Part shown: piece by piece, positions 1 through 13,394 of the stretch | How the letters are laid out: each line of letters opens with the position of its first letter | Position numbering within the stretch: position 1 is the first letter of the stretch | Source of the DNA: Sphagnum compactum | Taxonomy: Eukaryota; Bryophyta; Sphagnopsida; Sphagnales | Reading direction: 5' to 3' | Length of the DNA stretch: 64,000 bases | NCBI GenBank assembly: GCA_965153455.1 | Contig: OZ234502.1 | Coordinates: 15,903,495-15,967,494 of the forward strand | Notes under the pieces: model-generated | Databases searched by the model: none | Seen by the model: only the letters and a program-made list of their open reading frames with translations | Told to the model about the DNA's origin: nothing | Program-made: the position numbers and the translations under genes

Positions 1-1580
1 TCTTCATGATCTTCTAATAAGGTTTAAGATCTCTAGAATTGTAACAAGGAATTTACATAAGCAAATAAATCAAATAATAGATTAAGATTTAAAAGGGCAG
101 ATAATGCATTGATAATTATACTCGTTGAAAGGTTTGACAAATAAATGGGCACTAATCAACCATAACAAGCAATTAATGTCATATCAAAAGGATAAATAAA
201 TAATGCATGTGGAATTGCAAGTCAAAGGACATGGCCAATTCAAAAAACCAATCTAAAGGTGTTAGAAGTTCATCAAATTGACAAGTAAATCTTTATGGAG
301 TAGAAGGCACAATTGGGACAATATTGAATACCAAAACAAAAATGATGAGGTTGGATTATCAACAAATATAGAGCAAATGGTTTGGGTGGAAATTAAAGGA
401 GTTTTGACCTTTCATTAAGATTTGGGACCAAAAAGTTCTTAGCAAGGTATCAATGCAAAAATACAAATCAACAAGAATTTGAAGATGAATTATTTTTGCA
501 ATAAGTTATATAGGTTCATCGAGACCAAGAAGATTCACATAACCATAATGTTGTTATAGTTGATGTAGACTCTAAAAATTTTAATCAATTTGTTGGAAAT
601 GCAAATCAAATACCAATTTGGTTCGAAATTGTTCACTTATAAAATGTGTCATACTACTAAACATATTATCAAAAGAATTCCATATGTTGCAAAAGAACTC
701 AGATAATTAAGGTTCATTCAAGTATGGGAATTCATTATTCAAATAATTGGTTCATAGGAAATATTGCAAATTTCATCACAATTTCAATCCATCACGACCT
801 ACGATCAATAGTAACACTATTGTTCAAGCTTTTACAAGTCGGATAAAGAATTATCAATGGTTGGTGAACTCAACAAAGGAATAATTAACTTCAATTGTGA
901 TGCCACCATATTGGTATGGGTCAAATCCATACACATTTCTAATGGGAACACCAATGACGTTTAACACACATTATGTAGCAACACAACCAAACATGTTATA
1001 TTCAATGCACTAAACACCAATGACTATGTAATTTCCAATCCTTATTATATTGGTTATTGCACTTGAACCTATGACCATTCAATCATCGATCATGATAGTA
1101 AGTCAAATAGCCCCAAGAGGAGGTGGTGGAGAATGTAATATGCCAAAATTGCCACCACTTAATTTTAAACTTGAACCAAATTAAGGTGACCTATACCCCC
1201 TAATAGATCAAGTGGACATCTGGTTGGTTAAAATTAAATTTGGGGTGGGAACCATTTTTTCCACCATGGTGTCCACCTATACCTAGACCATCAAACTTAG
1301 TTGCACTCATCAAGCCTCCTACATAAAAGTAATTGTTATTTCCAACATATGTCAAACACACCAATTATGATATTCATGTCTGTGTGTTTAAAAAGGCGAT
1401 TAAAATTTTAATGGTGGGATAGTTATTGAGGACATTATTAATTTGTTTAACTTTATATTAACATACAATATTTCTAAATGGGGGGAGAATTTTGTGGCAA
1501 ACTCATCCTCGGGTGGTACCACTAAGAACATCACATTTCAAATATGCTTTTGTCATTCAAATGTAGATCAACAAAAATAT
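1..1580. other. AT-rich intergenic DNA, no gene seen
   Basis: No open frame with a recognisable domain was found on either strand. The base composition resembles the decayed retroelement that follows, so the stretch may hold its worn-out 5' part (gag region), but I could not identify a gag motif. Confidence 0.4.
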
Positions 1581-1589
1581 AGTATCTAA

Positions 1590-2660
1590 AAGATGTTCTA
1601 CAAGATGGGGGTTAGATGAAGTCGATAATATCACAAAGAAATCGAGGGTTAGTTTGGGATTACTTAAACCTTAGCATGCACCTTATGATTTGCAAATAAC
1701 AAATTAAATAACTATTAAACCTCTAGGGTTGATTCAAGATTTGTAAGTACTTATGCACGGTCTTCTATGTAATATCATTTTTACTGTTATGAAAAATAAT
1801 GTATTAAATTTTACCTATTATATGCGACTTGCTAAATTTTGGTTGAAAGATGCAAAGGTCTAACATGATTAGGGCAATAATATAGTCAAAAGGTTCATAT
1901 TGTTTACCTTTAACCAATGAAGTTTTCAATTTTGTTGTAGGTTATGAAACATGTTGTTCCCTTTATGATTTTTCAGGTTACCACCAAATATCAATTTCAC
2001 TATAAAATCAATACAAAATATATTTTGTTACCAATTAGGGAACATTTGTATGGATTGTAATGTTATGCAAAATGAAAAATGGATCATCAACTTACTAATG
2101 TGCAATTAACAAATCTTCAAATAAATAAATATATATATAAAGATATTTTTGAATGATTTTATAGTTTTCAGCAATAAATGGATATCCTTTTGGACAAATT
2201 ATGACTATTTATCATGACTTTGGTATTAGTTTGAATTTGAAAAAGATTCAAATTATTTTGAATATTCCAATATTAACAACAATGTTTTCAATGGTATGGC
2301 CAAGTTCTACCAATGTTCTATTCAAAAATTGCTTTTATCATGGAGCCTATAACCAACTTGGTGCAAAAAGATTACAACCCAAATTTTAACCTTTTATTTA
2401 GATTAATGATTTCAAATAACATGGAAATAAATTAAAAATTAGTATGTGAAGGCACTAATTTTGATTAACCCAAATAATTGGAATTTAGAATTCCATGTTC
2501 ATATAGATGATTCACATTTAGTAATAGGAGCTATTTTAATTCAAAATCAAATTAGAAATTTTGATTAGCTTATTGTTTATGCATCCAAATTATTGAATCA
2601 CGTATAAAAAAATTATACAACTACAAAGAGAGAAATTTTAATAATAGTTTATGCATGACA
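1590..2660 (+). mobile_element. Decayed Ty3/gypsy retrotransposon fragment (protease, RT end, RNase H)
   Basis: Conceptual translation through stops and frameshifts gives pieces of a plant Ty3/gypsy pol in the correct order. The aspartic-protease and linker region lies at about 1600-1850, with residues like GLIQDL, MHGLL and NNVLNFTYYMRLAKFWLKDAKV, matching the family pattern of a conserved linker followed by LLGRPWL and DAKV. The end of reverse transcriptase lies at about 2130-2260 (FLNDFIVFSN, then FGISLNLKK). RNase H lies at about 2455-2660 (FHVHIDDSHLVIGAILIQ, then YASKLLNH and NYTTTKREIL). The catalytic core of RT and the integrase are missing, and many stops interrupt all frames, so it cannot code. 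No LTRs or target-site duplications were found. Confidence 0.75.
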
Positions 2661-2664
2661 TAAA

Positions 2665-4400
2665 TCTCAACACAACAATTCTTTAATGTTCATTTTTAGT
2701 TGATGTTTCATTTGATTATAAATCATTGGCCACTTCAATTAGGATTATCATTTTTTTGTCCAATTCAATTAGATGTTTAATTTGACAAATAATCAAATAT
2801 GTTAATATAATCAAGTTGATTTGTCAAAAAATACACATAATTTAAGCCCAAAGTTCTTAATCAAAATGTACATGTCCACTAATGAAGGAAGATTAGTCAG
2901 TCAACTTGAAACCTTAAAAAACTATGTTTTCTATTAGTGAACACCACATATATTGTTACAAGGTTGAAATGATTTATTATACACACAATTAGCATGGTCA
3001 ATGTTCCAAACGTTACCAAATGGGCTAGTTTACACAAAATTGAAATTTGTACATGAGAAATAAAACATTTCCAAATAGGGGAACACCATACTTAACAAGT
3101 AATTATTGTCTTTTTTAGACAATTTGCATGTTTCAAAGAAAATGGAATTATGAAAAGGACTATGGATGTTTTTGTACGAGGTATCAAAAAAACATCCGAA
3201 AGACAATGAAATATGCAAAGAAAGGATTGAGTCTATGGTTGAGAGCATTTATTCATGCTTTTGTAATGGTTCACAAGGGAATGTCTTGTTTGAATTTTGA
3301 GGACTTTGCATCAAGTCCGCAATCTAATGGAACAAAAAGAACAAAGTTGGAAGCCTAGAGGCCCCAAGGTCTATTGGAATCACTAATTGGCCCAAATTCA
3401 CTTTCTTTCCAAAGTTAATGAAGTTTGGTCCAAGCCAATCACATGTCTTGGGTGACTAAATTGAGTGCTTGATGTAGGTTTGACATGATGCATGAAAGGA
3501 CATGAGCTATGGATGATGTAAAAAATAATGTTTGTAAGGTTCAATGCTTGTCATTAGCTCACAACATGCTTTTAGCACATGTGACTTTTACCTTTTGCTT
3601 AGGTGAGGTCCATTGACAGTGAAACTTGTGGGAGTTGGTAAAATGTGAATTCAAATTGCATTTAGTTGGTATGTGGCCACTGTGACTTCATTAACCAAAC
3701 ACTATTTAAGGGCTTTTTTTTTTGGTGGTCATGAAGCTTGAGACTTGTCAAAATCAATTTAATCTATTGTAATGTCTAATTCTTAGAATTGAGTTATGGT
3801 TTCACTTCATGGCATTATATGCATATGATTTACACATCATTTGCCAGGATGCAAGATTTCATCAGATAGCCGTAGATGAGATCAAATTTGGGGTTGTGAT
3901 TGGAGTCCCATCTATTTGCTCAGGAATGTTAAGTAATGGCCCTACCAAATTTGGCATCGGTTTTTGTACAATAGATTAGGAGTTTGGAATAAAATAATGT
4001 TGGATGTATGAGGCATAGTCTATGAGTAATGTGTTAGTAGGATTGTTTTCAAAATACTTTGCATATAATTTTTACAACGTTCTTGTGCACATAATGTTTT
4101 TAAAATGGCAACAACCTTGGGTGTTGGATATGAATCTATGTTCATCGTTGTCCATTTTGTCCATCTATGTTCTTGTGCACTAATGTAAGAGGTCAATATG
4201 GCTTTCTTTGTTCTTTGAATATAATTAATGTTTAGGATGTGGAGAATAGATGCCTAATCAACATGAATTGGGATTTGGTTTTAAACAAATGTAAGGTACT
4301 TGGATTTCAAACATAAGAAAACACAAGAAACACTTTGGTTTGAGAACCAATGAAACCCACCATTGGTTACACTAAATATGGTGGCAATGGCATTAGGCAC
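2665..4400. other. AT-rich intergenic DNA, no gene seen
   Basis: Only short random open frames are present. The first part may continue the decayed gypsy copy upstream, but I could not recognise integrase motifs in it. Confidence 0.4.
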
Positions 4401-4402
4401 AA

Positions 4403-4940
4403 TGCAATTGAATGTTTTTCGTGGAATGAAAAAGCTTACAAAATATGTCAATGATGGGCAATTTGAGAAGTGAATACAACAAGAAGCAACGCGTCCTAAC
4501 ATAGTCACTTTTGTTCAAGTGAAGTAGTTGGTTGATATGTGTGCAAGTATAAGAGCATGGAAGGATGATGCACAAAGTGTGTTCAATGAGATCCCATCTC
4601 AAGATGTGGTCACTTGGAATGCCATGATATTGCAACATGTGAAATGTGGGTAGGCTAGAAAGCATTGGAATTGTTTCAACAACTTCAACGGGAAGCAATG
4701 AAATGGTGACAAGCGGTTTTAGGATCATTCGATTTTGTTCAATTGATTGATGCATGTGCCAATGTAGTGGCCCTTGAAGAGGGTGGGAGTGTTCACAAGC
4801 AAACCACTCAAAGTGGTTGTGAATCTAATGTCTTCGAGGGAGTAGCTGGGTAGACTCATTCAAATGTGGGAGTCTTGAGGATTGCGTGGAGAGTGTTTAA
4901 CAAGATGCCATCTCAAGATTGTTTCTTGGAGTACCATATT
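4403..4940 (+). pseudogene. PPR (PLS-class) pseudogene fragment
   Basis: The DNA aligns by eye with the intact PPR gene at 41781-44396. It begins with a counterpart of that gene's MFSWNRRLARYVKAGQ stretch, here read as NVFRGMKKLTKYVNDGQ. It continues with VFNEIPSQDVVTWNAMI and HVKCG, a counterpart of the CASMAALEEGR stretch, and a second partial repeat ending near KMPSQD. In-frame stops, frameshifts and internal deletions occur throughout, and no frame stays open for more than a few dozen codons. It is best read as a dead, truncated duplicate of a PPR gene closely related to the one 37 kb away. The exact right end is uncertain. Confidence 0.8.
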
Positions 4941-5537
4941 ACAATTGCACCATTGTATTGAGCTACCATCCAGATGTAGTGGAAGGATATAACCTCCTTA
5001 CCCACCAAGGAGAAGCTCCATTAAGGTGTGTGGAGCTTAAAATCCTTGGACATAGCTTGTTTGCTTCTGGAGTTCAAAGAGGGGATCATAAAGCTCGAGT
5101 TGGTGCACCCATATCTTTTCTTATTTAAAACCTCCACTCTACGCACCCATAGTCATGAAGATCATTTCAAAAGGACAAGAAATGAAGATAAACATTTGGT
5201 TCCCAATTTGTGTTTGGTGATGAACATGCATATCCTAGCAAAGCATCCCAAAGTATTAACATTCTACCTCACTCCTCTTCATATCTCATCATCTCTTTAT
5301 CGGTTTAACAAGCAAAAACACACATGCAAGTCCACTGGAAATCATACAACTCATTCATTGAACCATATCATTACAACATTGACAGAACATTTTTTTCCTG
5401 GCAAATTTAAATCATCTATCGTCAATGGTCAAAGGGGGGGGGGTTGACCTAACTGGAAAATGAGAAATCCAAACAAAATGAGATTTACAGAATCAACATC
5501 TCTAACGATATCTCAAATAGAAGTTAGGAAAAGAAAC
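4941..5537. other. 3' flank of the CRCK3-like gene, no separate gene seen
   Basis: This lies directly downstream of the kinase stop codon on the minus strand and probably holds its 3' UTR. A short G run sits at about 5435-5444. The open frames here (for example plus-strand 5028-5447) show no known motif. Confidence 0.4.
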
Positions 5538-8500
5538 TTAGCTACTATTGCGCCGTCTCTGAGAGCCTCGAGGAAGGGATGCTTCATAAGTGGGGTTGAT
5601 TGATGTCTTGTTGCGGACGCCAACAGAGGCCATCAACTCATTGTGGATTCTGTCGCGATTTAGGCTTCCAGTTTTTGCAGCCCTGGCATTTAGATCCTTT
5701 TGATGTGCTGCCAGATAGTCTCTTCTTATATCCCACAAAACTTCTGCTGCCTTTTTCATACTTGGTCGGTCTCCCTTAGTGGGTGCTGAACAAGCAAAAG
5801 CCAACTCTGCTATACGCTCCATGACACTTACAGCTGCTGATGCCTTTTCTATCTTCGGATCCAGAATGTCAATCACCTTTCCTTCCACAAATTTCTTGAA
5901 TGCCTGTGAAACACTCAACAATGTCTTCTGTCAAAATTCTTTACTAGACAACTTGCAAATCGCACTTGCTTCATGGCACTCTCATTAAATCCAGCTTGAT
6001 TACTCCATTCATGAGAAGGTGGCAGACCCACCAAAAAGGGGCTCAAGGCACCTCTTACTCTCCTGGTTAGATAGAAACACCTCCAATATTCAACCAGACA
6101 TTCCTGCTGGCATCTAATGGAAATGTCTTAATACAAAACTAACAGGAGCAGGAGGTAGGATGCTTTATCAGCAAAGTTTGCAGGAGTAATTAATTTGGAG
6201 AATGGAAGTGTCCTGAGTATTGAGAGGGAAGATGTGGGCTCTACTAGCTGGATTGGTTTAGCTCACTAAGTCTGGTTACCTATTTGGAGTTAGCCCTTGG
6301 CCAAATACACAGAGGAGGAGTACCGTTGAAATGGAGATTGGAACCTGCTACAATATCAGACACTGAACTGAAATTCAGGTCAGATTTGTACAGAATTGCA
6401 TTCATGATTGTTTCAGTGAGATTCATTGTGCTTACTTCTAAGCATTACTTTCCATCTTTGTGAGCCCTCAGTGATCTCTCTCCAAGTCTTCCAGCAGGTT
6501 CAACTTAAAATATGTTCCAAGATTCTACTCAGTGAGTGTAATCATCTTCTTTCACTATTTAGATCATGTTTGATGCTGGAATTGGCCAGACAATTCCAAA
6601 CTGACCAGAAAGACAGAGACATAGTGAACTGAGTACTTACCCATCTGATAGTGACACGCTCATCACTGGCTCTCCTCACCTCTATGGGCCGCCTACCAGT
6701 GAAAATCTCAACTAGGAGAATACCAAATGAATAGACATCACTTTTCGTATTCAGCTGGTATGTGGTCAAATACTCTGGATCCAAGTACCCAGCAGTACCC
6801 TTCACTTGTGTGGAAACATGGGTGGCACCAACGTCAGTTGCAGGCCCCACACGGGAAAACCCAAAATCAGCCACCTTTGCACGGAATGTTTCCGTCAGAA
6901 GAATGTTGGATGACTTTACATCTCTATGTATTATTGGTCTGTCTGCACACACGAAATCCAAAGTCCTTGCTATTTTATCTCTAGGAAATGACATTCATTC
7001 ACATTGCTTGGCCTCCATGTGATGTGACCAGGTTAGGGCCAAAACAGCATCCAAATCAGTTCTTATCTGACCCTTTAAGAACATCGAATGAGCTAATCTG
7101 AGGACAAGTAGCCAGTCAAGGGTTCAGAGAAAAATGAGCTTACCAGCATAAAGATGTAAGTAAGTAAGAGCATGGGCAACATCAATAGCAATATCCAGTC
7201 GCGTACTCATATCCAGCACCCCTCCATAAGAGCCTGCATCCCCAGGCTTTGAGAGTAAGAATTTGACCACATTGTACTTTTCTTTATCCTGCCGTGTCTA
7301 AAAGAAATAGATAGATTAAACATTTCCTCTTTCCCTCGCCAAATTTTTAAGAATCACAAAATGAGTCACTTCAAGTGCCAAAATTGCAGCACCTGCTTAT
7401 GCATAATCTTGAATCAAGCCTCATCAGCGAATCCCAAAATCAATATCCCATTCTAAATACCTATGATTGAAGTTGACCTGAATAGAATTGAGAAATGACC
7501 CAATAATAAGGTCTGAAGACTTCTTCAGATCAATATATTAACAAACAGGAAAAGAGGAGACACCAATGCTAAAACTAGTGTGAAGAATAGTGGCAGGCAC
7601 ACACAAGTGACCTTGAACAGCACAATAGATACAAGATTGAAGAGAAAACTCCACAAGAGAAATTTGAAGGTAACTGTTCTGTCAGTTACAGCAAAATAAA
7701 ATAAACATGACAAGAAGAAGTGGTCATAACCTTGTTAGTTTCACTCACAAAGTATCAGGCCATCACATGTTCATCATGACTGGCAGTGACTAGCTGCCCT
7801 TTGTCCCCACTCACTTCTCCACTCCCAATGAGGGTGTAGATAAACGTTATCACCTGATCAATATTTTAGACAAAAAAAATTCCACAAAAATCTGTGTCTG
7901 AGTTTCTGTTGCATTTGGAGAAGCACCAGGTTGACTCAGTCATGATATGGCATAGTGTCAACAACTACCATCACTGGCTCCACCTACTCCCAGCATTTGG
8001 TGGATAAAAAGGTCAGGCATAGACTGATTTCCTCTCATAAGTTTTACAATAATAGGAAGATTTGGTCCTCATGCTGGCAAGCCCAACATATCTATGAGGT
8101 TGAAGAGAAAACTCTGCCACGATACTTTTTAAAAGATAACTGTTTTGTCAGCTCCAGCAAAACCAATACTAACATGACAGGAATGACTGCGGTGATGCTG
8201 GTCAGGAATGGGCATGACATTAGGACAGTGGTAAAGAATCACATCAAACCATCATAAACCATTCATCATGAATGGCAGTGATGAGCTGCCATGACTGCCT
8301 ACTGACTTCATCAGCCCAGATGGTGGGTATAGATAATACAATACTCCACCCAAATTTGTGGGCACTCCTGAGTTCTGTCCCATTTCCAGAAGCATCAGGA
8401 AGACTCGGTCATGACATTGGCTAGCACCCAAGACATGGTCAATAAAAAAAGGTAAGTAGTAGTATCCTCTAAGGCAAAGATAGGCCTACATAGCAGGTAG

Positions 8501-10606
8501 TCATTAGGGTCTCCTGCAACCTGAACATACACTTTGAGCACACAAGACATAAAGAGATGGAGATAACAAAGGAAACAAAGAAGACAGGGGAACACAACAA
8601 AAACGAAAATGAAACAGAAATGAGTTAGGAAGACTCAAAGAAGAGAGATATAGCAGTGAAAGTTATATGAGCATGTTCTCTTAAGGAAAAAGTGGGTTTG
8701 AAAAAGCTCCCCACTTGGGACCATGAGCTCAGAATTCATTTTACATCATGCAACTCCAATTCAATCCCAACTCCCCAAATCAACTGGGAGCAGATTCCAC
8801 TGAGAGTGCATGACGTAAAGTTTCAATGTTCAGGAAGGCACTGACTGCCTTGGTTACTGTGCAGCATTTACTTCAAGAGTTGACCACCATAAACTGAGTT
8901 TTTGTCCCTAGATTTGGGGTGTTTAGGTGCATAAAATGGGAGAGGCTTAAGAAACTTATCATTTGTCCACTTCTTGAAAGCTAGAGAGCTACATAAACTG
9001 GGGCTCTGTTGCGTAAGATGTAGAGAGAACACTAAGGAAATGAAAAATTGTGGAAATGTGTCCAGATCCGTACGTATATATGTAGGGAGTGTACCATCAA
9101 GGTGTTCGCGGAGATTTCCATTGGGGACATACTCCACCACTAGTATACGCTCACTGTTTTCTTCCAAATAGCCTATTAACTTCACCAGATTCAAGTGGTC
9201 CACCTGTGACAGCATGTCCACTTCTGTCCTGAACTCAACTGACAACCTTTGCTCAAAGACATCCTGTCCATAAATCCAAGTGCAGTTAGTTAGCTTGAAG
9301 ACTACTGTCAGTTCCCTTGCATACCCAAGACCCCCTTCTTTTAGATGAAAACACAACAGCAGTAAGTTATCAAAGATGCATCTCCTCTAAACCAAGACTG
9401 CAGCCCTCCACCTTCTCTCAGACTCGAGTAGCCTATTGCCTGAAGGAAGCAGTATGCTGAGGAAAATATTTCCCAGGTGAAAGTCTGCCTCATTTTTGGG
9501 TTTAGGTGCAGAAGTCCTTGTGCTTTGTGAGCTTGAACCCAAATTCTACGAGTGCTGATTGGGGTGGGGAAGAAAAGGGTGGTCTAGGGCATCTAACCCT
9601 ACACCCTTCCATGGCTGCAGAAGGAATTGCAGGTGTTCACTGATATCACCTTAAACAAGGGTAATTAAACTCATCTTCATATGGGTAGATTACTGTGGGA
9701 AACCTAAAGGCTTGTAAGCACAAGGGTGAAAATTGGGGTCATTTGATGGCTGGGATGCACAAACCTTGTTGAAGGAGTAATAAATTGCACTGCACAACAA
9801 CTTTCCATCAATGTGCCCTTAGGTCCTCTTTCAACATAATTTACTCATACCCTCCTCTTTCCTTCTCCAACCAGTGTAATCCACTGGCCCTAGTGAAGTT
9901 ACCTCTGTCAAAAGCCAGTTACTTGCTGGCATTTACATTTGCCACAATCAACCTTTTTCATGTTCCTTTCAATACCAAAAGGCCTCCTGACCTTTTGAGA
10001 CAGGAGCAATACTTGAGGGTGCTACATACTTTAGGTTGACACGAAAAAAGTGTACCTTTTTGGCTCGCTTGATTGCAACAATCCTACCATCCCTGAGCTT
10101 GCCTCTGTACACCAGCCCAAACCCTCCTTGCCCAATCTTATTTGATGGAGAAAAATTGCCTGTCCCTCTGCTTAGCTCGTCCATTGTGAATATCATTGCT
10201 CCTGTGGGTTTTTGCTGTAAACTGTTTTTGGATGAATAAGATTGAAACCCATGTGTGCTTGGGAACACAGAACCCCCACGAGCTGACGCTTCAGAATGCA
10301 CTGCAAAAGAAATAATAGCAGTCAGCCAGCTCATGGCAGAAAAAGCATTTCCAATTTCCAGAAAGCCAAAATCCTAGTGTAGAGAATTGCTTTTAAATCA
10401 CAAGCACTCCTTCAGCACCAGCATTTGTGTTGATCCTACTGTTGTATGGAGTCATGCATTGTGAAAGGCTTTTCCTGCTTACCTGATGCATCTTTGAAAT
10501 AGCTGTCAGTGCCAATCTCCTCATCTTTCGTACCAGTGCGCAGGCATGGGCATACCAGTACACATCCCATCAGTAAAGTGGCTTCAATTAATGTCAAACC
10601 AATTCC
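5538..10606 (-). CDS. CRCK3: CRCK3-like calmodulin-binding receptor-like kinase (5' end unresolved)
   Basis: A serine/threonine kinase of the calmodulin-binding receptor-like cytoplasmic kinase family. In Arabidopsis CRCK3 is an MPK4 substrate guarded by the NLR SUMM2 (family knowledge). Six exons join in one frame with GT-AG borders: 10606-10483, 10300-10056, 9263-9095, 7233-7144, 6942-6641 and 5903-5538, giving 431 visible residues. Counting from the first visible residue: a hydrophobic, membrane-spanning-like stretch (1-20) followed by CLR; glycine loop IGQGGFG (97-103); VAIK lysine at 119; HRD 215-217; DFG 235-237; GYLDPEY 261-267; and the CRCK3-like block [18 protein letters not shown] across the last junction. 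All catalytic residues are present. A stop just upstream of 10606 means the first visible exon begins at an AG acceptor, so the signal-peptide/ectodomain exons lie further upstream and I could not place them. The intron at 7234-9094 carries two copies of a dispersed repeat. Confidence 0.9.
7631..7975 (+). repeat. Dispersed ~350-bp repeat, copy 1 (kinase intron)
   Basis: Shares runs such as CACTCACAAAGTATCAG, CAGTGACTAGCTGCC and GGTAACT...TGTCAGTT with copies at about 8095-8450 and 53905-54235, in the same order. It lies in the long CRCK3 intron. No coding capacity or terminal repeats were recognised, so it resembles a non-autonomous element or SINE-like unit of unknown class. Confidence 0.65.
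8095..8450 (+). repeat. Dispersed ~350-bp repeat, copy 2 (kinase intron)
   Basis: Same order of blocks as copy 1: GAGAAAACTC..., a TGTCAG block, AACATGACA, ATGAATGGCAGTGA, then GGTGTAGAT-like and TTGGCTAGCACCC. It carries an extra segment of about 60 bp near 8190-8250 compared with copies 1 and 3. Its tail matches the copy at 53905-54235 especially well. Confidence 0.65.
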
Positions 10607-12150
10607 CTATTGCCCTTTCTGCCAGATGCCAAGATACGCTCTCTTCTTGATCTGCTGGTGTCAATGCAATTGCAAATTAATCCAGAGAAAATGCATTCTG
10701 TTCACCTCATGGTAAAAACCCAAATCTGTTTTCTCCTTTGCACACCTGTCAAGATAGAATATAAGGTACTCCAGTTATCAAACTTTATATCTTTGATTTG
10801 CATGTGCATTGTGCATTCTCTATGTTGGTAGTTAAGCAGCACCATAACATTGCAGAATGCGGTACCTAGTAGCCTGCTGCAATGTAAAGATGCACCTCAG
10901 AATTCCACACCAAAACTGACTGCAAAGAGACTGTATAAATTATGTATAAACCAGCTTATCTCTCCAAATTAATTTGCAGAGCAACTAGTTCAATCTATTG
11001 TTTCAGTCTTGAGAACAGAAAAGCAAAGAGAGAACACAAAAATCTGAAGTCAAAATCTAACCGACTAGTACTGATGCAGTTTGAAAACATCAGCAAGATC
11101 TCATGTTGTAAACTGTATTCTTCTTAGGTCAGATTATAGATCTCATAGCAAGTATGACTATGAAGCGGATTGCAACAATAGGTAAATATATATATATATC
11201 CATGAGGCGATGGGTATGCAGTCTGGACTGGCCAATACCGTGACAAACTAGCAGCAGCAGACATGCTTAAGACCACGCTGATAATTACCAAAACAAACCC
11301 TCTCTCTCCTCACATGGTGCTTTGCCACATGAGTCTAACAGGTTCAGCCATAGACTGATTATTCCTTTTGTTTTGACACAAGAAAGAAAATCAGACCCTA
11401 AGCTTAATCCAAGCATTCAAGGAGGGAAAACAGCGGCCAAGATTTCAGTTACATGCTTCACAAACAAAGCAAAAAAAATTCCAAAACGATGCAACAACGC
11501 AAAAGCACTGGCAAGGAAGCAAGGAAGCTATCGGTTCAAGTTCTTCAAGTTCTCCGCGGACAACAACAATCCACATGCTACAAGCGAACCATGGGAATCA
11601 ACCAACAACAACCAAAAGAGAACTAGACACAGAAAACTAGAAAACGGAAATTTTGTAACCAGAGCAAAAGCTTTGATTCATAGTTACCAGATTCTCATGA
11701 TAGCACAGCACCTGGAACATCCACTAGATTCCGCCATTTGGAATACTATTATTCCTCTCCATTCTCGCGCACAACCCGGCTGCCAACCCTTGCAGGACTT
11801 CTTCTTCCGTCTGAGAAAACGCGCTAAAAATTTGCATCCAGAGCCTGAGAAAGGAAGCACGGGGTTTGAAATCGTGACTCTAGAAACCGTGAGAGCAACG
11901 ACACAGGTTTGGATCCGTGCTCGATTTCAACTCCTTCGCGAAGAAAGCTCTAGTGTAGCACAGAGAGAAAGAGCACAAAGCGCAGCAAGTCCCGAAGAAG
12001 AAGACGACGATGCCGACGAAGACGACGGAATCAAAAAACGGACGGAAGAAGAAATATTTTTACTGCGTATTTTTACGGCTCTAGTTTCACCTCACAGTTA
12101 CCCACTTGGTACCTACCAACCAACCATGGTTTTTTCGTTTTCTCAATTTT
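10607..12150. other. Presumed 5' part of the CRCK3-like gene, exons not resolved
   Basis: The kinase lacks its N-terminal exons, which must lie here or further right on the minus strand. Read on the minus strand, 11.7-12.1 kb is less AT-rich, with CT- and TCTTC-rich tracts like a plant 5' UTR. I could not find a signal-peptide exon with proper borders. The 286-codon open frame on the plus strand (11322-12182) is judged antisense to this region. Confidence 0.35.
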
Positions 12151-12730
12151 GTCCAGTAGCCGGACTGGCGATCATCCACTAGAGGAATAAGCCATATTTG
12201 GCTACAGGTCAGACAGTAAAGTCGATTTTAAGAAGATTCCTGCAAAGTTCTGGCGACCAGTTAGAACTGATTGTTTAAATAATGGCGACTTGTGACTTTT
12301 TTTTTCTTCAAAATGTGGCGACTTTTGCAAATTTTTCCCCTAAACAAGACCTTGTACAATTCGCACTGGGGTTTTTCTTTTTCTTTTCTTTTCTTTTCTG
12401 TTGCCGCAGTGCGAAAAGTCGCCACAAAAATAAAAACACTGCTACCTACCACCCAGTGTCTTTTTATAGCAATTTCTCTCTGTAGCCTAAGTGGCGATCA
12501 TCTATAAAAACATGTAGGAAAAATGGCGATCGTTATTCCTGTGATTGCAGGGTTTTTATTTTTCAATTTTGTGATGTAGTTGAAGTGGCAATCATCCATA
12601 AGATGATGATTTAGCCAGATTTTGGCAATAATAAAATTTGAAAGTAAAAAAAACAAGTATCCTTGTATTTCTTTGGCTACCTGCTGCTGGAACTTAGGAT
12701 AGAATCTGGCCGTTTTTTTTTAAATTCGAT
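12150..12730 (+). repeat. Palindrome repeat family, cluster of three plus-strand copies
   Basis: Three partial units sit at about 12150-12260 (AGCCATATTTGGCT at 12190-12203), 12455-12530 (GTAGCCTAAGTGGCGATCATC) and 12565-12730 (TGTGATGTAGTTGAAGTGGC, then TTTAGCCAGATTTTGGC and CTTTGGCTACCTGCTG). The shared order is a TGATGTAGCC block, a GGCGATCATCCATAA block, the AGCCAAATTTGGCT palindrome, a CATCCTTATATTT block and GGCTACCTACTTGAACCATG. Confidence 0.6.
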
Positions 12731-13269
12731 TTTTTATGAAGTTTGGCTACTAAAAAAACTCAAAAAACACTAAAATTGTGCCAATTTGAACCAAAAAAAA
12801 CTACCCATTTCACAGAATTTCGCCCAAAAAGAAACCCTGCTGGGAAGGTTTAATCAAATCTGGCTATAAACCAAATGTGGAGTACAAATCTTTAATCAAC
12901 CTTTTATTATCTTCATGGGCTACACACTGAAAACCAATATAGAAATTGGACAATTATTATTGTTATTTTCCTGAATTTTGGCGATGGAAACCCTAGAAGA
13001 GTCCGAAATCACTTCGTTTACAAATTTCGAGTTATTTTCTTCTTTTTTGGCGAAATTTCGCCAGTAAAAAACAGCCTGTGATTTTGGACGGTTTATCCAG
13101 CCTTCAAGATTGTGGCCTTTGACCACCAAAATCCAGCTTTTTCCATTTTGTTGCGAGAATTCCTGCTGATTTTAATTATCTGATTTTTTGAGGTCACGTA
13201 TGATTTAGAAAAAAGAGAAACCGCCAAAAAAAAAAAATCCAAAAGTTTTTTAAAAAAATTGCCAGATTT

Positions 13270-13390
13270 CTAGACATGGTTCAACTAGTGAAGCCAAAAA
13301 TACATAAGGGTGTGTAAAGTTGTTGTTTTCAAATTTTATCAATAGCCAAATTTGGCTAAATCGGCTTGCTGATGGTCTCTCCATTACATC
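13270..13390 (-). repeat. Palindrome repeat family, reverse copy
   Basis: Contains the perfect 14-bp palindrome AGCCAAATTTGGCT at 13344-13357, preceded by GCCAAAAATACATAAGGGTG and followed by a GATGGTC...ATTACATCA block. This is the family order read backwards, so the copy lies on the minus strand. Confidence 0.6.
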
Positions 13391-13394
13391 AAAG

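Noticed and set aside
11322-12182. 286-codon open frame on the plus strand with an acidic tract
   Set aside because: No domain; the acidic run comes from CT/TCTTC-rich DNA on the other strand, and the region is where the 5' part of the minus-strand kinase gene should be. Length alone is weak evidence here.
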